Source of the DNA: an uncultured Christensenella sp.
GTDB taxonomy: Bacteria > Bacillota > Clostridia > Christensenellales > UBA3700
Length of the DNA stretch: 64,000 nt
Assembly (NCBI GenBank): GCA_910583995.1
Contig: CAJTYW010000004.1
Span: 1 to 64,000, forward strand
Direction: 5' to 3'
Shown here: piece after piece, positions 24,262 to 33,467 of the stretch
How positions within the stretch are numbered: position 1 is the first letter of the stretch
Layout of the letters: every line of letters starts with the position of its first letter
Notes under the pieces: generated by a model
The model's database searches: none
Seen by the model: the letters and a program-made list of their open reading frames with translations, nothing else
Told to the model about the DNA's origin: nothing
Made by a program: the position numbers and the translations under genes

Positions 24262-25383
24262 TTATTTAGACTTTACATTCCAATTGTAATTAGCGGTAAA
24301 TTCCTTATAAAAATCCCCAAAGCGGTCATCTAAAATCGCTTGTTTCATATCCGCCATAAGTTTAATCAAAAATCTCAAATTGTGGATTGATAGCAACTCT
24401 CCGCCCAAAATTTCTCCTGCGTTAAGCAAATGTCTGATATATGCTCTGCTGAAATTCCTACAGCAGTAACAATCGCAGTCAGGGTCAACAGGTGTAAAAT
24501 CATCTTTATATTTTGCATTTTTAACAGTTAGATTGCCGTGCTTTGTAAAAGCTGCACCATTTCTTGCCATTCTTGTAGGAAGCACGCAGTCAAACATATC
24601 AATACCACGCATAACACCTTCCACCAAACAATCGGGACTACCAACACCCATAAGGTATCTTGGCATATTTTCGGGATAATGTGGTTTTAGAATGTCAAGC
24701 ATTTCGTACATTACTTCCTTTGGCTCTCCAACAGATAAACCACCAATGGAAAAACCACACTCGGCATAAGGCAAAATTCTCTCAATTGACTCTTCTCTTA
24801 AATCTTTATACATATTGCCTTGCACTATTGGAAACAGCAATTGGTCGTCACGCGTTTTATGTTTATAGCATCTGTCTAGCCAATTCATTGTCCTTTCCAA
24901 AGCACGCCTAGCATCGCTTTTACTTGTGCCGTCACCTGTACATTGGTCAAACGCCATCATAATATCACTACCTAATGCTTGCTGAATATCTACTGCCTTT
25001 TCAGGTGTAAAAATATGTCTTGAGCCGTCCAAATGACTTTTAAAAGTTACGCTATCATCTGTAATTTTTCTCATATCACTCAAAGAAAATACCTGAAAGC
25101 CACCACTATCTGTCAAAATCGGCTTATTCCAATTCATAAATTTATGTAAACCGCCTGCTTTTGCAACAAGTTCGTGTCCCGGTCTCAAATACAAATGGTA
25201 TGTGTTGCTAAGTATAATACTTGCTTCAATTTCATCTAATACTTTTGGGGTCAAAGACTTAACAGTTGCATTTGTACCAACAGGCATAAAGACAGGTGTT
25301 TCTACCACGCCGTGCGGAGTAGTAAGCCTACCTATTCTTGCACCCGATTGCTTGCAAACTTTTACAACTTCGTATTTAAACAT
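24262..25383 (-). CDS. tgt: tRNA-guanine transglycosylase
   Basis: 373 residues. It swaps guanine-34 of GUN-anticodon tRNAs for the queuosine precursor preQ1. Seen: DSGGFQVFSLSD with the active-site Asp, GGLSVGEPKEVM, LPTRMARNGAAFT, and the C-terminal zinc site CDCYCCRNFSRAYIRHLL. It follows queA by 81 nt and so belongs to the ruvCAB-queA-tgt line-up common in bacteria. Confidence 0.97.
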   Translation of the reverse strand: MFKYEVVKVCKQSGARIGRLTTPHGVVETPVFMPVGTNATVKSLTPKVLDEIEASIILSNTYHLYLRPGHELVAKAGGLHKFMNWNKPILTDSGGFQVFSLSDMRKITDDSVTFKSHLDGSRHIFTPEKAVDIQQALGSDIMMAFDQCTGDGTSKSDARRALERTMNWLDRCYKHKTRDDQLLFPIVQGNMYKDLREESIERILPYAECGFSIGGLSVGEPKEVMYEMLDILKPHYPENMPRYLMGVGSPDCLVEGVMRGIDMFDCVLPTRMARNGAAFTKHGNLTVKNAKYKDDFTPVDPDCDCYCCRNFSRAYIRHLLNAGEILGGELLSIHNLRFLIKLMADMKQAILDDRFGDFYKEFTANYNWNVKSK

Positions 25384-25464
25384 TTTAACTCCTATTATTT
25401 TAAATCGCTAATTGCTAATATTTTTACCAATTAATTTTTATCATACAAACTTAAAATTTCTTAG

Positions 25465-26487
25465 CTAAATTATAAATGTTGCATCTCCAAAACTGAAAAA
25501 TCTGTATTTTTCTTGTACTGCAACTTCATACATTTTTAAAGCATTTTCCCTGCCCATAAAAGCAGAAACCAACATAATCAAAGTTGACTCTGGAAGGTGG
25601 AAATTAGTTATTAATCCTTTTACAACTTTAAATTTATAGCCCGGATAAATAAAAATGTTTGTATCCATTTTATCAGCCCTTACATAGCCATTAATATCTG
25701 CCAAACTTTCCACAGTCCTAACCGATGTAGTTCCAACACAAATAACTCTTCTGCCTTCTTTTACAGCACTATTAATTATATCTGCATTTTTATTATCAAT
25801 CTCACAATACTCGCTGTGCATATTGTGTTTTAAAATATCTTCTTCCTTAACAGGTCTAAAAGTTCCCAAACCAACGTGTAGTAAAACTTCTGCAATCTCT
25901 ACCCCTTTATTTCTTATTCTATCAAGCAGTTCTTCCGTAAAATGCAAGCCCGCTGTAGGCGCTGCACTTGAGCCTAACTCCTTGCAATAAACAGTTTGGT
26001 ATCTTGATTGGTCTTGTAGTTTTTCCTTAATATAAGGCGGAAGTGGCATAGTACCTATTTCATTCAAAATATTTTCAAACACCCCTTCAAAAATAAACTC
26101 CAAAATTCTTATACCTTGGTCGCCAATCTCTTTAACGCAAGCAGATAACTTTTCATTAAAAATGATTTTTGTACCTATTTTCAATTTTTTAGCGGGTTTT
26201 GTTATACACTCGTAATGATTATAATCTATCCTTTTAAGCAACAATACTTCGATAATTTCGTCTTTATTTTCCCTATGACAAAACATTCTTGCTGGGATAA
26301 CTTTAGTGCTGTTTATAACAAGCACATCGCCTTTTTCAAGATAATCAATTATTTCATAAAAATGTTTATGTTCCATTTCATTTGTCTGTCTATCATACAC
26401 TAACATTCTGGAATTATCTCTTGGATAAATAGGTGTTTGTGCAATAAGTTCTTCAGGCAAATCATAGTAAAAATCACTTTTATTCAT
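25465..26487 (-). CDS. queA: S-adenosylmethionine:tRNA ribosyltransferase-isomerase
   Basis: 340 residues. It builds epoxyqueuosine on preQ1-modified tRNA from the ribosyl part of SAM. Seen: FYYDLPEELIAQ at the N-terminus, DNSRMLVYDR, SAAPTAGLHFT, HVGLGTFRPV, VGTTSVRTVES and TNFHLPESTL, all QueA signatures. Its start overlaps the ruvB stop by 8 nt, so translation is coupled. Confidence 0.97.
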   Translation of the reverse strand: MNKSDFYYDLPEELIAQTPIYPRDNSRMLVYDRQTNEMEHKHFYEIIDYLEKGDVLVINSTKVIPARMFCHRENKDEIIEVLLLKRIDYNHYECITKPAKKLKIGTKIIFNEKLSACVKEIGDQGIRILEFIFEGVFENILNEIGTMPLPPYIKEKLQDQSRYQTVYCKELGSSAAPTAGLHFTEELLDRIRNKGVEIAEVLLHVGLGTFRPVKEEDILKHNMHSEYCEIDNKNADIINSAVKEGRRVICVGTTSVRTVESLADINGYVRADKMDTNIFIYPGYKFKVVKGLITNFHLPESTLIMLVSAFMGRENALKMYEVAVQEKYRFFSFGDATFII

Positions 26488-27550
26488 CTTTATTCAATCC
26501 TTCACTTTCATATACTTTAAACAATGCTTCCTTGTCGGAATCCATAGTTTTTCCTAAATGTTCATAAGCTTTCTTCAAGCAAATTCTACCCCTTGGAGTT
26601 CTTGCCACAAATCCAATTTGCATAAGATATGGTTCAATTACATCTTCGATTGTATTTGCATCTTCATTTACAGATGCAGCAAGAGTATCCAATCCTACAG
26701 GACCGCCACCAAAAGTATCAATCATAGTGCTTAATATTTTTCTGTCGCTATAATCAAGCCCCATATCGTCAACTTCCATAAGTGTAAGTCCTTTTTTTGC
26801 AATTGACAAATCAATTTTTCCGCCATCACCCAAAACTTCCGCAAAGTCTCTTACTCTTTTCAAAAATCTGTTTGCAATACGTGGTGTCCCCCTTGAGCGT
26901 CTTGCAATTTCATAACTTGCATCGTCATCAATATTAATGTTTAGTAATTTTGACGAACGATTTATGATTTTTACTAAATCTTCAGGTGTATAAAGCTCAA
27001 GTCTCAAATTTACGCCAAATCTATCCCTTAACGGACTAGTTAGCATACCCGCTTTAGTAGTTGCACCAATAAGTGTAAATTTAGGCAAATCTATCCTTAA
27101 ACTTCTTGCAGAAGGCCCTTTACCTATAATAATGTCAAGGGCGTAATCTTCCATTGCAGGGTACAAAACTTCTTCTACATTTCTGTTAAGTCTGTGAATT
27201 TCGTCAATAAACAAAATATCATTATCAGACAAATTGGTAAGTATTGCAGCCAAATCGCCTGCTTTTTCGATTGCAGGTCCTGAAGTCACACGAATTTGAG
27301 AATTCATTTCGTTTGCAATAATATGTGACAGAGTTGTTTTACCAAGTCCCGGTGGTCCGTACAAAAGCACGTGGTCAAGAGCTTCACCCCTTTTTAGAGC
27401 GGCTTTTATAAAAATCTCAAGATTGCCTTTTATTTTATCTTGACCAATATACTCGTCCATTGACTTAGGTCTAAGACAATTTTCCGCACTATCTTCTGCG
27501 TGTTTGGTACTTGTTATCAATCTGTCGTCGTCATCGTCAAAATTAAACAT
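26480..27550 (-). CDS. ruvB: Holliday junction branch-migration ATPase RuvB
   Basis: A 356-residue AAA+ motor: an N-terminal LRPKSMDEYIGQDKIK, Walker A GPPGLGKTTLS, Walker B LFIDEIHRLN, sensor region GATTKAGMLTSPLRDRFG, and a C-terminal winged helix with YLMQIGFVARTPRGR. It drives branch migration as a hexamer on RuvA. It follows ruvA by 15 nt. Confidence 0.97.
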   Translation of the reverse strand: MFNFDDDDDRLITSTKHAEDSAENCLRPKSMDEYIGQDKIKGNLEIFIKAALKRGEALDHVLLYGPPGLGKTTLSHIIANEMNSQIRVTSGPAIEKAGDLAAILTNLSDNDILFIDEIHRLNRNVEEVLYPAMEDYALDIIIGKGPSARSLRIDLPKFTLIGATTKAGMLTSPLRDRFGVNLRLELYTPEDLVKIINRSSKLLNINIDDDASYEIARRSRGTPRIANRFLKRVRDFAEVLGDGGKIDLSIAKKGLTLMEVDDMGLDYSDRKILSTMIDTFGGGPVGLDTLAASVNEDANTIEDVIEPYLMQIGFVARTPRGRICLKKAYEHLGKTMDSDKEALFKVYESEGLNKDE

Positions 27551-27565
27551 ATACTTCCCCTTTTA

Positions 27566-28162
27566 TTATGCCATACTACGAAGTGCCAAAGTAATAATAG
27601 CATTTGTATCTTTTGCAGTTTCGCTTGCTTTTTGTACAGCTTTAATAGCATCATTTTTGGTTATGCCAAGTGCAACAAGTGCTTCAATCGCATCATTAAT
27701 TTCTTTTGAGCTGCTTATATTTATACTTGTGTTACTACCTGCAAAATCACTAGCTGTAATATCCACTTTTTCTTTAAGTTCCAAAATAATTCTTTCCGCA
27801 GTTTTTTTGCCAACACCTTTAATGCTTGATAAACTTTTAACATCATTATTTGCAACAGCAACAGCAAGTGCAGCACCTGTAATTCCAGATAAAATACCTA
27901 GTGCCATTTTAGGTCCAACACCACTAATGTCAATAAGTTTGATAAACATATTTTTTTCGCTCAAGCTTGTAAAACCATACAAAGAAAAAGCATCTTCTTT
28001 AATATGCGTATAGGTATAAAGTTTAGTTTTTTCCCCTTTAGATGGCAAATCCGACAAAGTGTTTAAGGAAACATTGACATTGTAACCAATGCCATTATTA
28101 TCTATAACTACTATGCCATTTGGGTCAATATAATCAATAATTCCACTAATAAATGCGTACAT
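27566..28162 (-). CDS. ruvA: Holliday junction DNA-binding protein RuvA
   Basis: 198 residues: N-terminal OB fold (1-63), two helix-hairpin-helix motifs (DISGVGPKMALGILSG and SIKGVGKKTAERIILELK), a flexible acidic linker and a C-terminal RuvB-binding domain (about 150-198, ALVALGITKNDAIKAVQKA). The tetramer holds the four-way junction open. It lies 92 nt after ruvC. Confidence 0.96.
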   Translation of the reverse strand: MYAFISGIIDYIDPNGIVVIDNNGIGYNVNVSLNTLSDLPSKGEKTKLYTYTHIKEDAFSLYGFTSLSEKNMFIKLIDISGVGPKMALGILSGITGAALAVAVANNDVKSLSSIKGVGKKTAERIILELKEKVDITASDFAGSNTSINISSSKEINDAIEALVALGITKNDAIKAVQKASETAKDTNAIITLALRSMA

Positions 28163-28254
28163 ATTATCTCCTTTAAAAAACTCTTATTTAACTAAATTTG
28201 CAACAAATAGCACTATGCTTTTTTAATAAACAACTAAACCAAACACCAATTTTA

Positions 28255-28746
28255 TTAAATACGGAACATATTAGCCATTTTATTTGTTTGACCGTGAGTT
28301 ATAGCAACTGCCAAAGCATCTGCCGCATCATCGGGTTTTGGTACAGCTTTTAATTTAAGCATCATTTTAACCATTTGTTGTACTTGGTTTTTATCTGCCT
28401 TACCATAGCCTGTAATTGCTTGCTTGATTTGAAGTGGTGTGTACTCAAACAAACTGCCACAATATTTAGTTGCGGTCAAAAGCAAAACACCTCTTGCTTC
28501 CGCAACTGTAATTGCCGTAGTTGTATTTCTTGCAAAAAACAATTCTTCAAGTGCAATATTATCAGGCTTAAACTGCTCGATTAATTTTATAAGACTTTTT
28601 TCTATCATACAAAGTCTAGTCGGAGTATTTTCTTCCTTAGGGGTGGTTATAACGCCATAATCCACCAAAGAGTAATTACCCCTTTCAACATCAATAATCC
28701 CGTAACCCACAATAGCAATGCCGGGGTCTATACCTAAAATTCTCAT
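28255..28746 (-). CDS. ruvC: Crossover junction endodeoxyribonuclease RuvC
   Basis: 163 residues of RNase H fold: LGIDPGIAIVGYGI with the first catalytic Asp, ALEELFFARNTTTA with the Glu, and KPDDAADALAVAITH with the last acidic pair. It resolves Holliday junctions by paired nicks. It starts the ruvC-ruvA-ruvB-queA-tgt cluster. Confidence 0.96.
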   Translation of the reverse strand: MRILGIDPGIAIVGYGIIDVERGNYSLVDYGVITTPKEENTPTRLCMIEKSLIKLIEQFKPDNIALEELFFARNTTTAITVAEARGVLLLTATKYCGSLFEYTPLQIKQAITGYGKADKNQVQQMVKMMLKLKAVPKPDDAADALAVAITHGQTNKMANMFRI

Positions 28747-28834
28747 ACCTTTCTATTTTCAATTACAAAGCAAAATTTTAATTATTAAAACAATTTTTCT
28801 TTGCAATATTTCACTTTTAGTATTTCAAAAAAAT

Positions 28835-28858
28835 ACTGCAAGCAATGATACTTGCAGT
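28835..28858 (-). terminator. Terminator of efp
   Basis: ACTGCAAG and CTTGCAGT pair around 8 nt, followed by ATTTTTTT on the minus strand; 20 bp after the efp stop codon. Confidence 0.75.
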
Positions 28859-28877
28859 TATTTAATTTTAAAACAAA

Positions 28878-29441
28878 TTAAACTCTTGACATATAAGTTC
28901 CTGTTCTTGTATCAATACGAATAGTATCACCTTCGTTTACAAATAGTGGAACTTGAATAACATAACCAGTCTCAAGTGTAGCAGGCTTAGTTGCATTAGT
29001 AGCAGTGTTGCCCTTAGCACCTGGCTCACAATAAGTGATAAGCAATTCTACAAAGTTAGGTGCACTTACAGAAAATGCTTTGCCCTTATAAAACTCAATG
29101 TCAACAGTCATATTCTCTTTAATAAACTTAAGTGCATCTTCGCAACTCTCTTGGTTAAGTGCAGTTTGCTCATAAGTTTCTTGGTCCATAAAGTAATATA
29201 ACTCACCATCTGTATACAAATATTCAAGAGTCTTTCTCTCAATATGTGCAAGTTCAAATTTTTCAGTAGGGTTAAAAGTCTTTTCAATAACACCACCATT
29301 TATTACGTCTCTAATTTTTGTACGAACAAATGCAGCACCTTTACCAGGTTTTACGTGTAAAAAGTCAACGATAACCATTACCTTTCCGTCCATTTCAAAT
29401 GTAATTCCCTTACGAAAATCACCAGCTAAAATTGTAGCCAT
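28878..29441 (-). CDS. efp: Elongation factor P
   Basis: A 187-residue, three-domain tRNA mimic that relieves ribosome stalling at polyproline. N-terminal KOW-like domain with HVKPGKGAAFVRTKI, whose Lys is the usual modification point in many species; the middle and C-terminal OB folds end with VNEGDTIRIDTRTGTYMSRV. It is 16 nt after pepQ, forming a pepQ-efp pair that is common in Firmicutes. Confidence 0.97.
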   Translation of the reverse strand: MATILAGDFRKGITFEMDGKVMVIVDFLHVKPGKGAAFVRTKIRDVINGGVIEKTFNPTEKFELAHIERKTLEYLYTDGELYYFMDQETYEQTALNQESCEDALKFIKENMTVDIEFYKGKAFSVSAPNFVELLITYCEPGAKGNTATNATKPATLETGYVIQVPLFVNEGDTIRIDTRTGTYMSRV

Positions 29442-29457
29442 ATTTACCTCCGATAAA

Positions 29458-30531
29458 CTAATTATTAATAATTTCCAATTTTTTATTTGAAGTGGTCAAA
29501 TTGATTGCTTTAGCACCATCAACCACAATCATATCTTCTATTCTTATACCGCAAAGACCTTCGATATATATCCCGGGTTCTATTGTAATCACCATTCCGT
29601 CTTGCAATCTATCATCTGTAATTATTCTTGATGACAAGGTAGGATACTCGTGTATTTCAAGTCCTACTCCGTGCCCTGTAGAATGGTTAAAATAATATCC
29701 CATTTTGTGCAAATCTATATAATTTCTTGCAACTCTGTCAACTTCCCTTGGCGGTATGCCCGAACGAATACAATCAATTGCAATTTCATTTGCACCAAGT
29801 ACAATGTTGTATAAATTTTCTATTTCTTCCGAACAGCTTCCAAACACAAAAGTTCTTGTCATATCCGAATGATAGCCATTAAAAGTTGCTCCAAAATCAA
29901 TTAATATAACATCGCCTACTTTTAGTTTTCTATCACTTGGTTTTGCGTGAGCAATTGCGGAATTTTCACCAAAAGCCACAATGGTATCAAAACTAGGTTT
30001 TTCACTGCCGTTAATTTTCATTAAATATTCAAGCTCGGCACAAAGCTCAAGCTCTGTCATATTTTCTTTAATAAGCGTTTTTACCTGCTCCAAAGATTTT
30101 TCGGCAATTTTTTGTGCTTTTACAATACATTCAATTTCAAATTTACTTTTAACAGCACGCATTTTAATGATATCTTGAGTTATATCAACTTTTTGAATAT
30201 CGCTTAAAAGTTCGTCCACTACAAACAAGTAGTCATAATGATTTAAATCACTATCAAACCCTATTTTTGAAAGTTTGTTATCACAAATAACATTTTTAAT
30301 AATCTGCTTAGCGTTAGAAGAAGAAATTTCAATAACAGTCCAATCTTTTTCCAAATCTCTTTTTGCTTCTATAGTAAATCTTCCGTCAGTAAAAAAATAC
30401 TTGTTATTTTTTGTAATCAAAACAAAACAATAATCGGCAGAATACCCGCTGACATATTTAACATTATAACTATTTGAAATCAAAATTCCGTCCAAATTAT
30501 TATTATCAAATATATTTGCCAAACTATCCAT
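29458..30531 (-). CDS. Xaa-Pro aminopeptidase / M24 metallopeptidase
   Basis: 357 residues. Creatinase-like N-terminal domain (about 1-120, LDGILISNSYNVKYVSGY) and an M24 pita-bread catalytic domain with the five metal ligands: the Asp pair in LIDFGATFNGYHSDMTRTF, His in HSTGHGVGLEIHEYP, and Glu residues in ITIEPGIYIEG and CGIRIED. It removes N-terminal residues before proline in cytoplasmic peptides. It heads the efp operon. No ribosome site precedes the ATG, and the promoter -10 box ends 6 bp upstream, so the mRNA appears leaderless. Confidence 0.93.
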   Translation of the reverse strand: MDSLANIFDNNNLDGILISNSYNVKYVSGYSADYCFVLITKNNKYFFTDGRFTIEAKRDLEKDWTVIEISSSNAKQIIKNVICDNKLSKIGFDSDLNHYDYLFVVDELLSDIQKVDITQDIIKMRAVKSKFEIECIVKAQKIAEKSLEQVKTLIKENMTELELCAELEYLMKINGSEKPSFDTIVAFGENSAIAHAKPSDRKLKVGDVILIDFGATFNGYHSDMTRTFVFGSCSEEIENLYNIVLGANEIAIDCIRSGIPPREVDRVARNYIDLHKMGYYFNHSTGHGVGLEIHEYPTLSSRIITDDRLQDGMVITIEPGIYIEGLCGIRIEDMIVVDGAKAINLTTSNKKLEIINN

Positions 30532-30537
30532 AAAAGC

Positions 30538-30566
30538 ATTATAGCATATTTTTTTCCGCTTGTAAA
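30538..30566 (-). promoter_or_regulatory. Promoter of the pepQ-type gene and efp; transcript predicted leaderless
   Basis: On the minus strand: TTTACA, 17 bp, TATAAT (30538-30543). Only GCTTTT separates the -10 from the ATG, so transcription should begin at or beside the start codon. Confidence 0.65.
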
Positions 30567-30726
30567 TATTTTTTTAATATTTTATTTATATAAATTTATT
30601 TTTTATAAGTCATACTATATTTCACAATCTGCTATAGAATATTAAACTACCTATTACATTTACTTTAATGGTAACATTGTAGCAGTAAGGACAATTTACG
30701 AATAATAAATTAAATTTGCAACAAAA

Positions 30727-30753
30727 AAAACAGCTATAGTTTATAGCTGTTTT
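30727..30753 (-). terminator. Terminator of nfo-like gene
   Basis: AAAACAGCTATA and TATAGCTGTTTT pair around GTT. A and T runs on either side make it bidirectional. The remaining sequence between 30567 and 30791 shows no gene. Confidence 0.8.
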
Positions 30754-30791
30754 TTATTTAGTATCGATTTTTTAAGGATTTTATTGCAAAA

Positions 30792-31643
30792 TTACTTTAA
30801 TAAGCTGTTATAATAATTTTTCATATATAAGCTATCTATAGTTTGCGTTCCTGCAGACTCACAAACAATAAATGGGTGCAAATTTAAATCAAGCAATGCT
30901 TTTGCAAGTGGCTCAAATTGCGGACCATACATAGTATCTTCAAAAGTAAGATGTCTAACTTCGCCTTTTTGAGTATACTCAATTTTTGAAAAATGCACGT
31001 GCATATTATTTACTTTGTCATAACCTACACCTTCTATAAATCTATCTAGCAGACGCCTATAATCGTCATAACTTTGAAGACTACCGCAAGTCCTTGCATT
31101 CAAGTGTCCAAAGTCAATGCAAGGTAATAGCATTTTATCACGGCTTACCATTCTTATTATTTCTTCTGTATCGCCAAGTTGAGCTTGTTTCCCCATTGTT
31201 TCTACCGCCAGCATTGTATCAGATAGCCCGCTGTTATATAAATCTTCTAGCAAATTATCCAACCTTTGCATTAAAAGATTCATTGCATCTTCCCTATTTG
31301 CTTTTAATGGTGAGCCGGGGTGAAAAACACACCTTTTACCACCAAAGTTTTTTAATGCAATCAAACTATCTTTAATGTATCTGTGGTTATTTGCTGCTTT
31401 GTCATCTTCCAAAGTTGCAAGATTAATAAAATAAGGCGCGTGTACAGATATTTCTATTCCGTTTTTCTCAAATTCCGCTCCATAAATTTTAGCAGTCTCT
31501 TCACTCATACGAACGCCTCTTCCAAAAGAATACTCGTACAAATCAAGCCCTTTTGCTTTAAGCCAATTTGGCACATCTATAGTTTTAGAAAAACCTTCTT
31601 CTTCAAATAAACTGCCTGTTCCGCTAGGTCCGAACTTTATCAT
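30792..31643 (-). CDS. AP endonuclease family 2 (endonuclease IV-like)
   Basis: A 283-residue TIM-barrel metal enzyme of the Nfo family. Histidine and acidic metal ligands lie in ISVHAPYFINLAT, RCVFHPGSPL, LAVETMGKQAQLG, CIDFGHLNAR and NNMHVHFS, with ICESAG near the C-terminus. It cuts the backbone at abasic sites during base-excision repair. The N-terminus IKFGPSGTGS is the subtype often found in Clostridia. It follows ribF by 58 nt and is the last gene of the long translation operon or a unit of its own. Confidence 0.9.
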   Translation of the reverse strand: MIKFGPSGTGSLFEEEGFSKTIDVPNWLKAKGLDLYEYSFGRGVRMSEETAKIYGAEFEKNGIEISVHAPYFINLATLEDDKAANNHRYIKDSLIALKNFGGKRCVFHPGSPLKANREDAMNLLMQRLDNLLEDLYNSGLSDTMLAVETMGKQAQLGDTEEIIRMVSRDKMLLPCIDFGHLNARTCGSLQSYDDYRRLLDRFIEGVGYDKVNNMHVHFSKIEYTQKGEVRHLTFEDTMYGPQFEPLAKALLDLNLHPFIVCESAGTQTIDSLYMKNYYNSLLK

Positions 31644-31701
31644 AATCTACTCCTATAAAGTTTTAGTTTTTATAATTCAAACAAACTTACAACTTTTAAT
31701 C

Positions 31702-32610
31702 TTAATTTTCTAACTCGTGTTTAGATGCAAGCACTCGCTTAAAATCACTGTCTATTTGCGCCTTAAGTTCACTTGCATTATTAAATTTAGATATACCCCT
31801 ATAGTACTCAAAAAATTCAATTTTAATTTCTTTTCCGTACAAATCGCCTTCAAAATCAATTACAAAACTCTCTAAGTTAAAATTGTAATCGTCAAAAGTT
31901 GGGTGTGCACCTACATTGGTTAATCCTAAATAAACTTTGTTATCTATTGTTATGTGTGTTTTGTAAACACCTGCTTTAACTTCTATTTTATCTTGCGGAT
32001 AAGCGACATTAGCTGTAGGATATCCTACCACATTACCACCGACATTACGTCCTTTTTCCACCCTTCCAATCATAAAATACGGATAAGGTAGTAATTGGTT
32101 TACTTGTTCGATTTTACCTTGTTTAAGTAATTCCCTTATATCTCTTGTTGCAATTTTGCAATTTTGGACGCAAAGCAAATCCACCACTTCTACTTGAATT
32201 CCTTTGCTAATAAAATATTCTTTTACTTCGCTAGCTTTGCACATTGCATTTACACCACAAGTGTAATCTGTGCCAAAAACTACTTTTTTGATATTAAAAT
32301 TAGCTGTTAATCCGTCCAAAAATTCAAGCCCACTAAGACGCATAAATTTGCTATCAAAATAACTGCTTATTACCATTTTAATACCGATTTTTTGAAGGAT
32401 TTGTACTCTTTCATCAAAGGTATAACATTGTTTTGACATACCGGAAATTTTGCTTTGCGGGTTGTTTGCAAAAGTAAAAACTGCAGGTATAAACTCGCTT
32501 TGCACGCATTTATCTAAAAGGTATTTATGCCCATTATGCACACTATCAAAAAAGCCAAGTGCCAAACAAATAGGTTTATCACATTTTCCTTTGTAATCAA
32601 TCAGTTCCAT
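31702..32610 (-). CDS. ribF: Riboflavin kinase / FAD synthetase
   Basis: A 302-residue bifunctional enzyme. The N-terminal nucleotidyltransferase half has LGFFDSVHNGHKYLL (GxFDxxHxGH type), VFGTDYTCG and a TRDIRELLKQG helix. The C-terminal kinase half has GRNVGGNVVGYPTANV and YLGLTNVGAHPTF. It makes FMN and then FAD from riboflavin. It overlaps truB by 10 nt, as in the truB-ribF pair of most Firmicutes. Confidence 0.95.
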   Translation of the reverse strand: MELIDYKGKCDKPICLALGFFDSVHNGHKYLLDKCVQSEFIPAVFTFANNPQSKISGMSKQCYTFDERVQILQKIGIKMVISSYFDSKFMRLSGLEFLDGLTANFNIKKVVFGTDYTCGVNAMCKASEVKEYFISKGIQVEVVDLLCVQNCKIATRDIRELLKQGKIEQVNQLLPYPYFMIGRVEKGRNVGGNVVGYPTANVAYPQDKIEVKAGVYKTHITIDNKVYLGLTNVGAHPTFDDYNFNLESFVIDFEGDLYGKEIKIEFFEYYRGISKFNNASELKAQIDSDFKRVLASKHELEN

Positions 32611-33467
32611 AACCTAACTTTAACCTCTAAATTATCTTTTCCATCCGCACAAATTCCAAAAATCTGTCCGTCTATCCGTACAATATAGTCTTTATCCAAA
32701 TTTCTTTTTGATATTTTAACTCCATTTAACAATTTACTTTTTTCTGTCCCATCAATATCTATTTTAGGCATATCAATAAACAAATCATCTATATTGGTAA
32801 TACAATTTTTAGTATTTTGCAAAATTTCGTCAATAGTATACGCCTTTTCAATCGTAAAGCTTTTATTTTGCAGTCTAATTATACTTGACATATACGCAAG
32901 GCTACCTACACTTTCCGCTAAATCCCTGCATAAACTTCTAATATATGTACCACCCGAACAATGTATATCCAAACTTAAAACTTTATCATTCATCAACAAA
33001 TTACTCATGTTATAAATTGTAATTTTTCTAGGTTTTATTTCAATCTCTTTGCCGGCTCTTATAGCATCACAAGCACGCACACCATTTACACTTATACGGG
33101 AGTATTTTGGGGGTAATTGCATTATCTCGCCCAAAAACATACCGATTTTTGACTGGATTTCGTCAAAAGTAGGGATTTTATCACACTCACCTATAACGCT
33201 TCCGTAAGAGTCCAAAGTATCTGTAGTTTTGCCAAAACAAAATGTTGCTCTGTAAATTTTATCCATATTTACAAAGTAGTCAAACAGCTTGGTTGCACTA
33301 CCAAAACAAACAGGCAACACACCGCTACCTGCAGGGTCTAAAGTGCCTAAATGTCCTACTTTTATCTTTTTATTACCTGTATACTCTCTTAAAATATGTC
33401 TCAGCTTAACCACAACATCAGACGATGTCCAACCTGTTGGTTTAAGCACATTGATTACTCCTAACAT
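32601..33467 (-). CDS. truB: tRNA pseudouridine-55 synthase
   Basis: 288 residues. Seen: INVLKPTGWTSSDVVVKLR, KVGHLGTLDPAGSGVLPVCFG with the catalytic Asp, YRATFCFGKTTDTLD, and CSGGTYIRSLCRDLA. The short C-terminal domain (about 235-288) is PUA-like. It converts U55 to pseudouridine in the T loop of tRNAs. It overlaps nrnA by 7 nt and ribF by 10 nt. Confidence 0.96.
   Translation of the reverse strand: MLGVINVLKPTGWTSSDVVVKLRHILREYTGNKKIKVGHLGTLDPAGSGVLPVCFGSATKLFDYFVNMDKIYRATFCFGKTTDTLDSYGSVIGECDKIPTFDEIQSKIGMFLGEIMQLPPKYSRISVNGVRACDAIRAGKEIEIKPRKITIYNMSNLLMNDKVLSLDIHCSGGTYIRSLCRDLAESVGSLAYMSSIIRLQNKSFTIEKAYTIDEILQNTKNCITNIDDLFIDMPKIDIDGTEKSKLLNGVKISKRNLDKDYIVRIDGQIFGICADGKDNLEVKVRLWN

Noticed and set aside
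27504..28013. Plus-strand frame of 169 codons opposite ruvA
   Set aside because: Complement of a confidently identified gene; hydrophobic residues arise from reading ruvA backwards.
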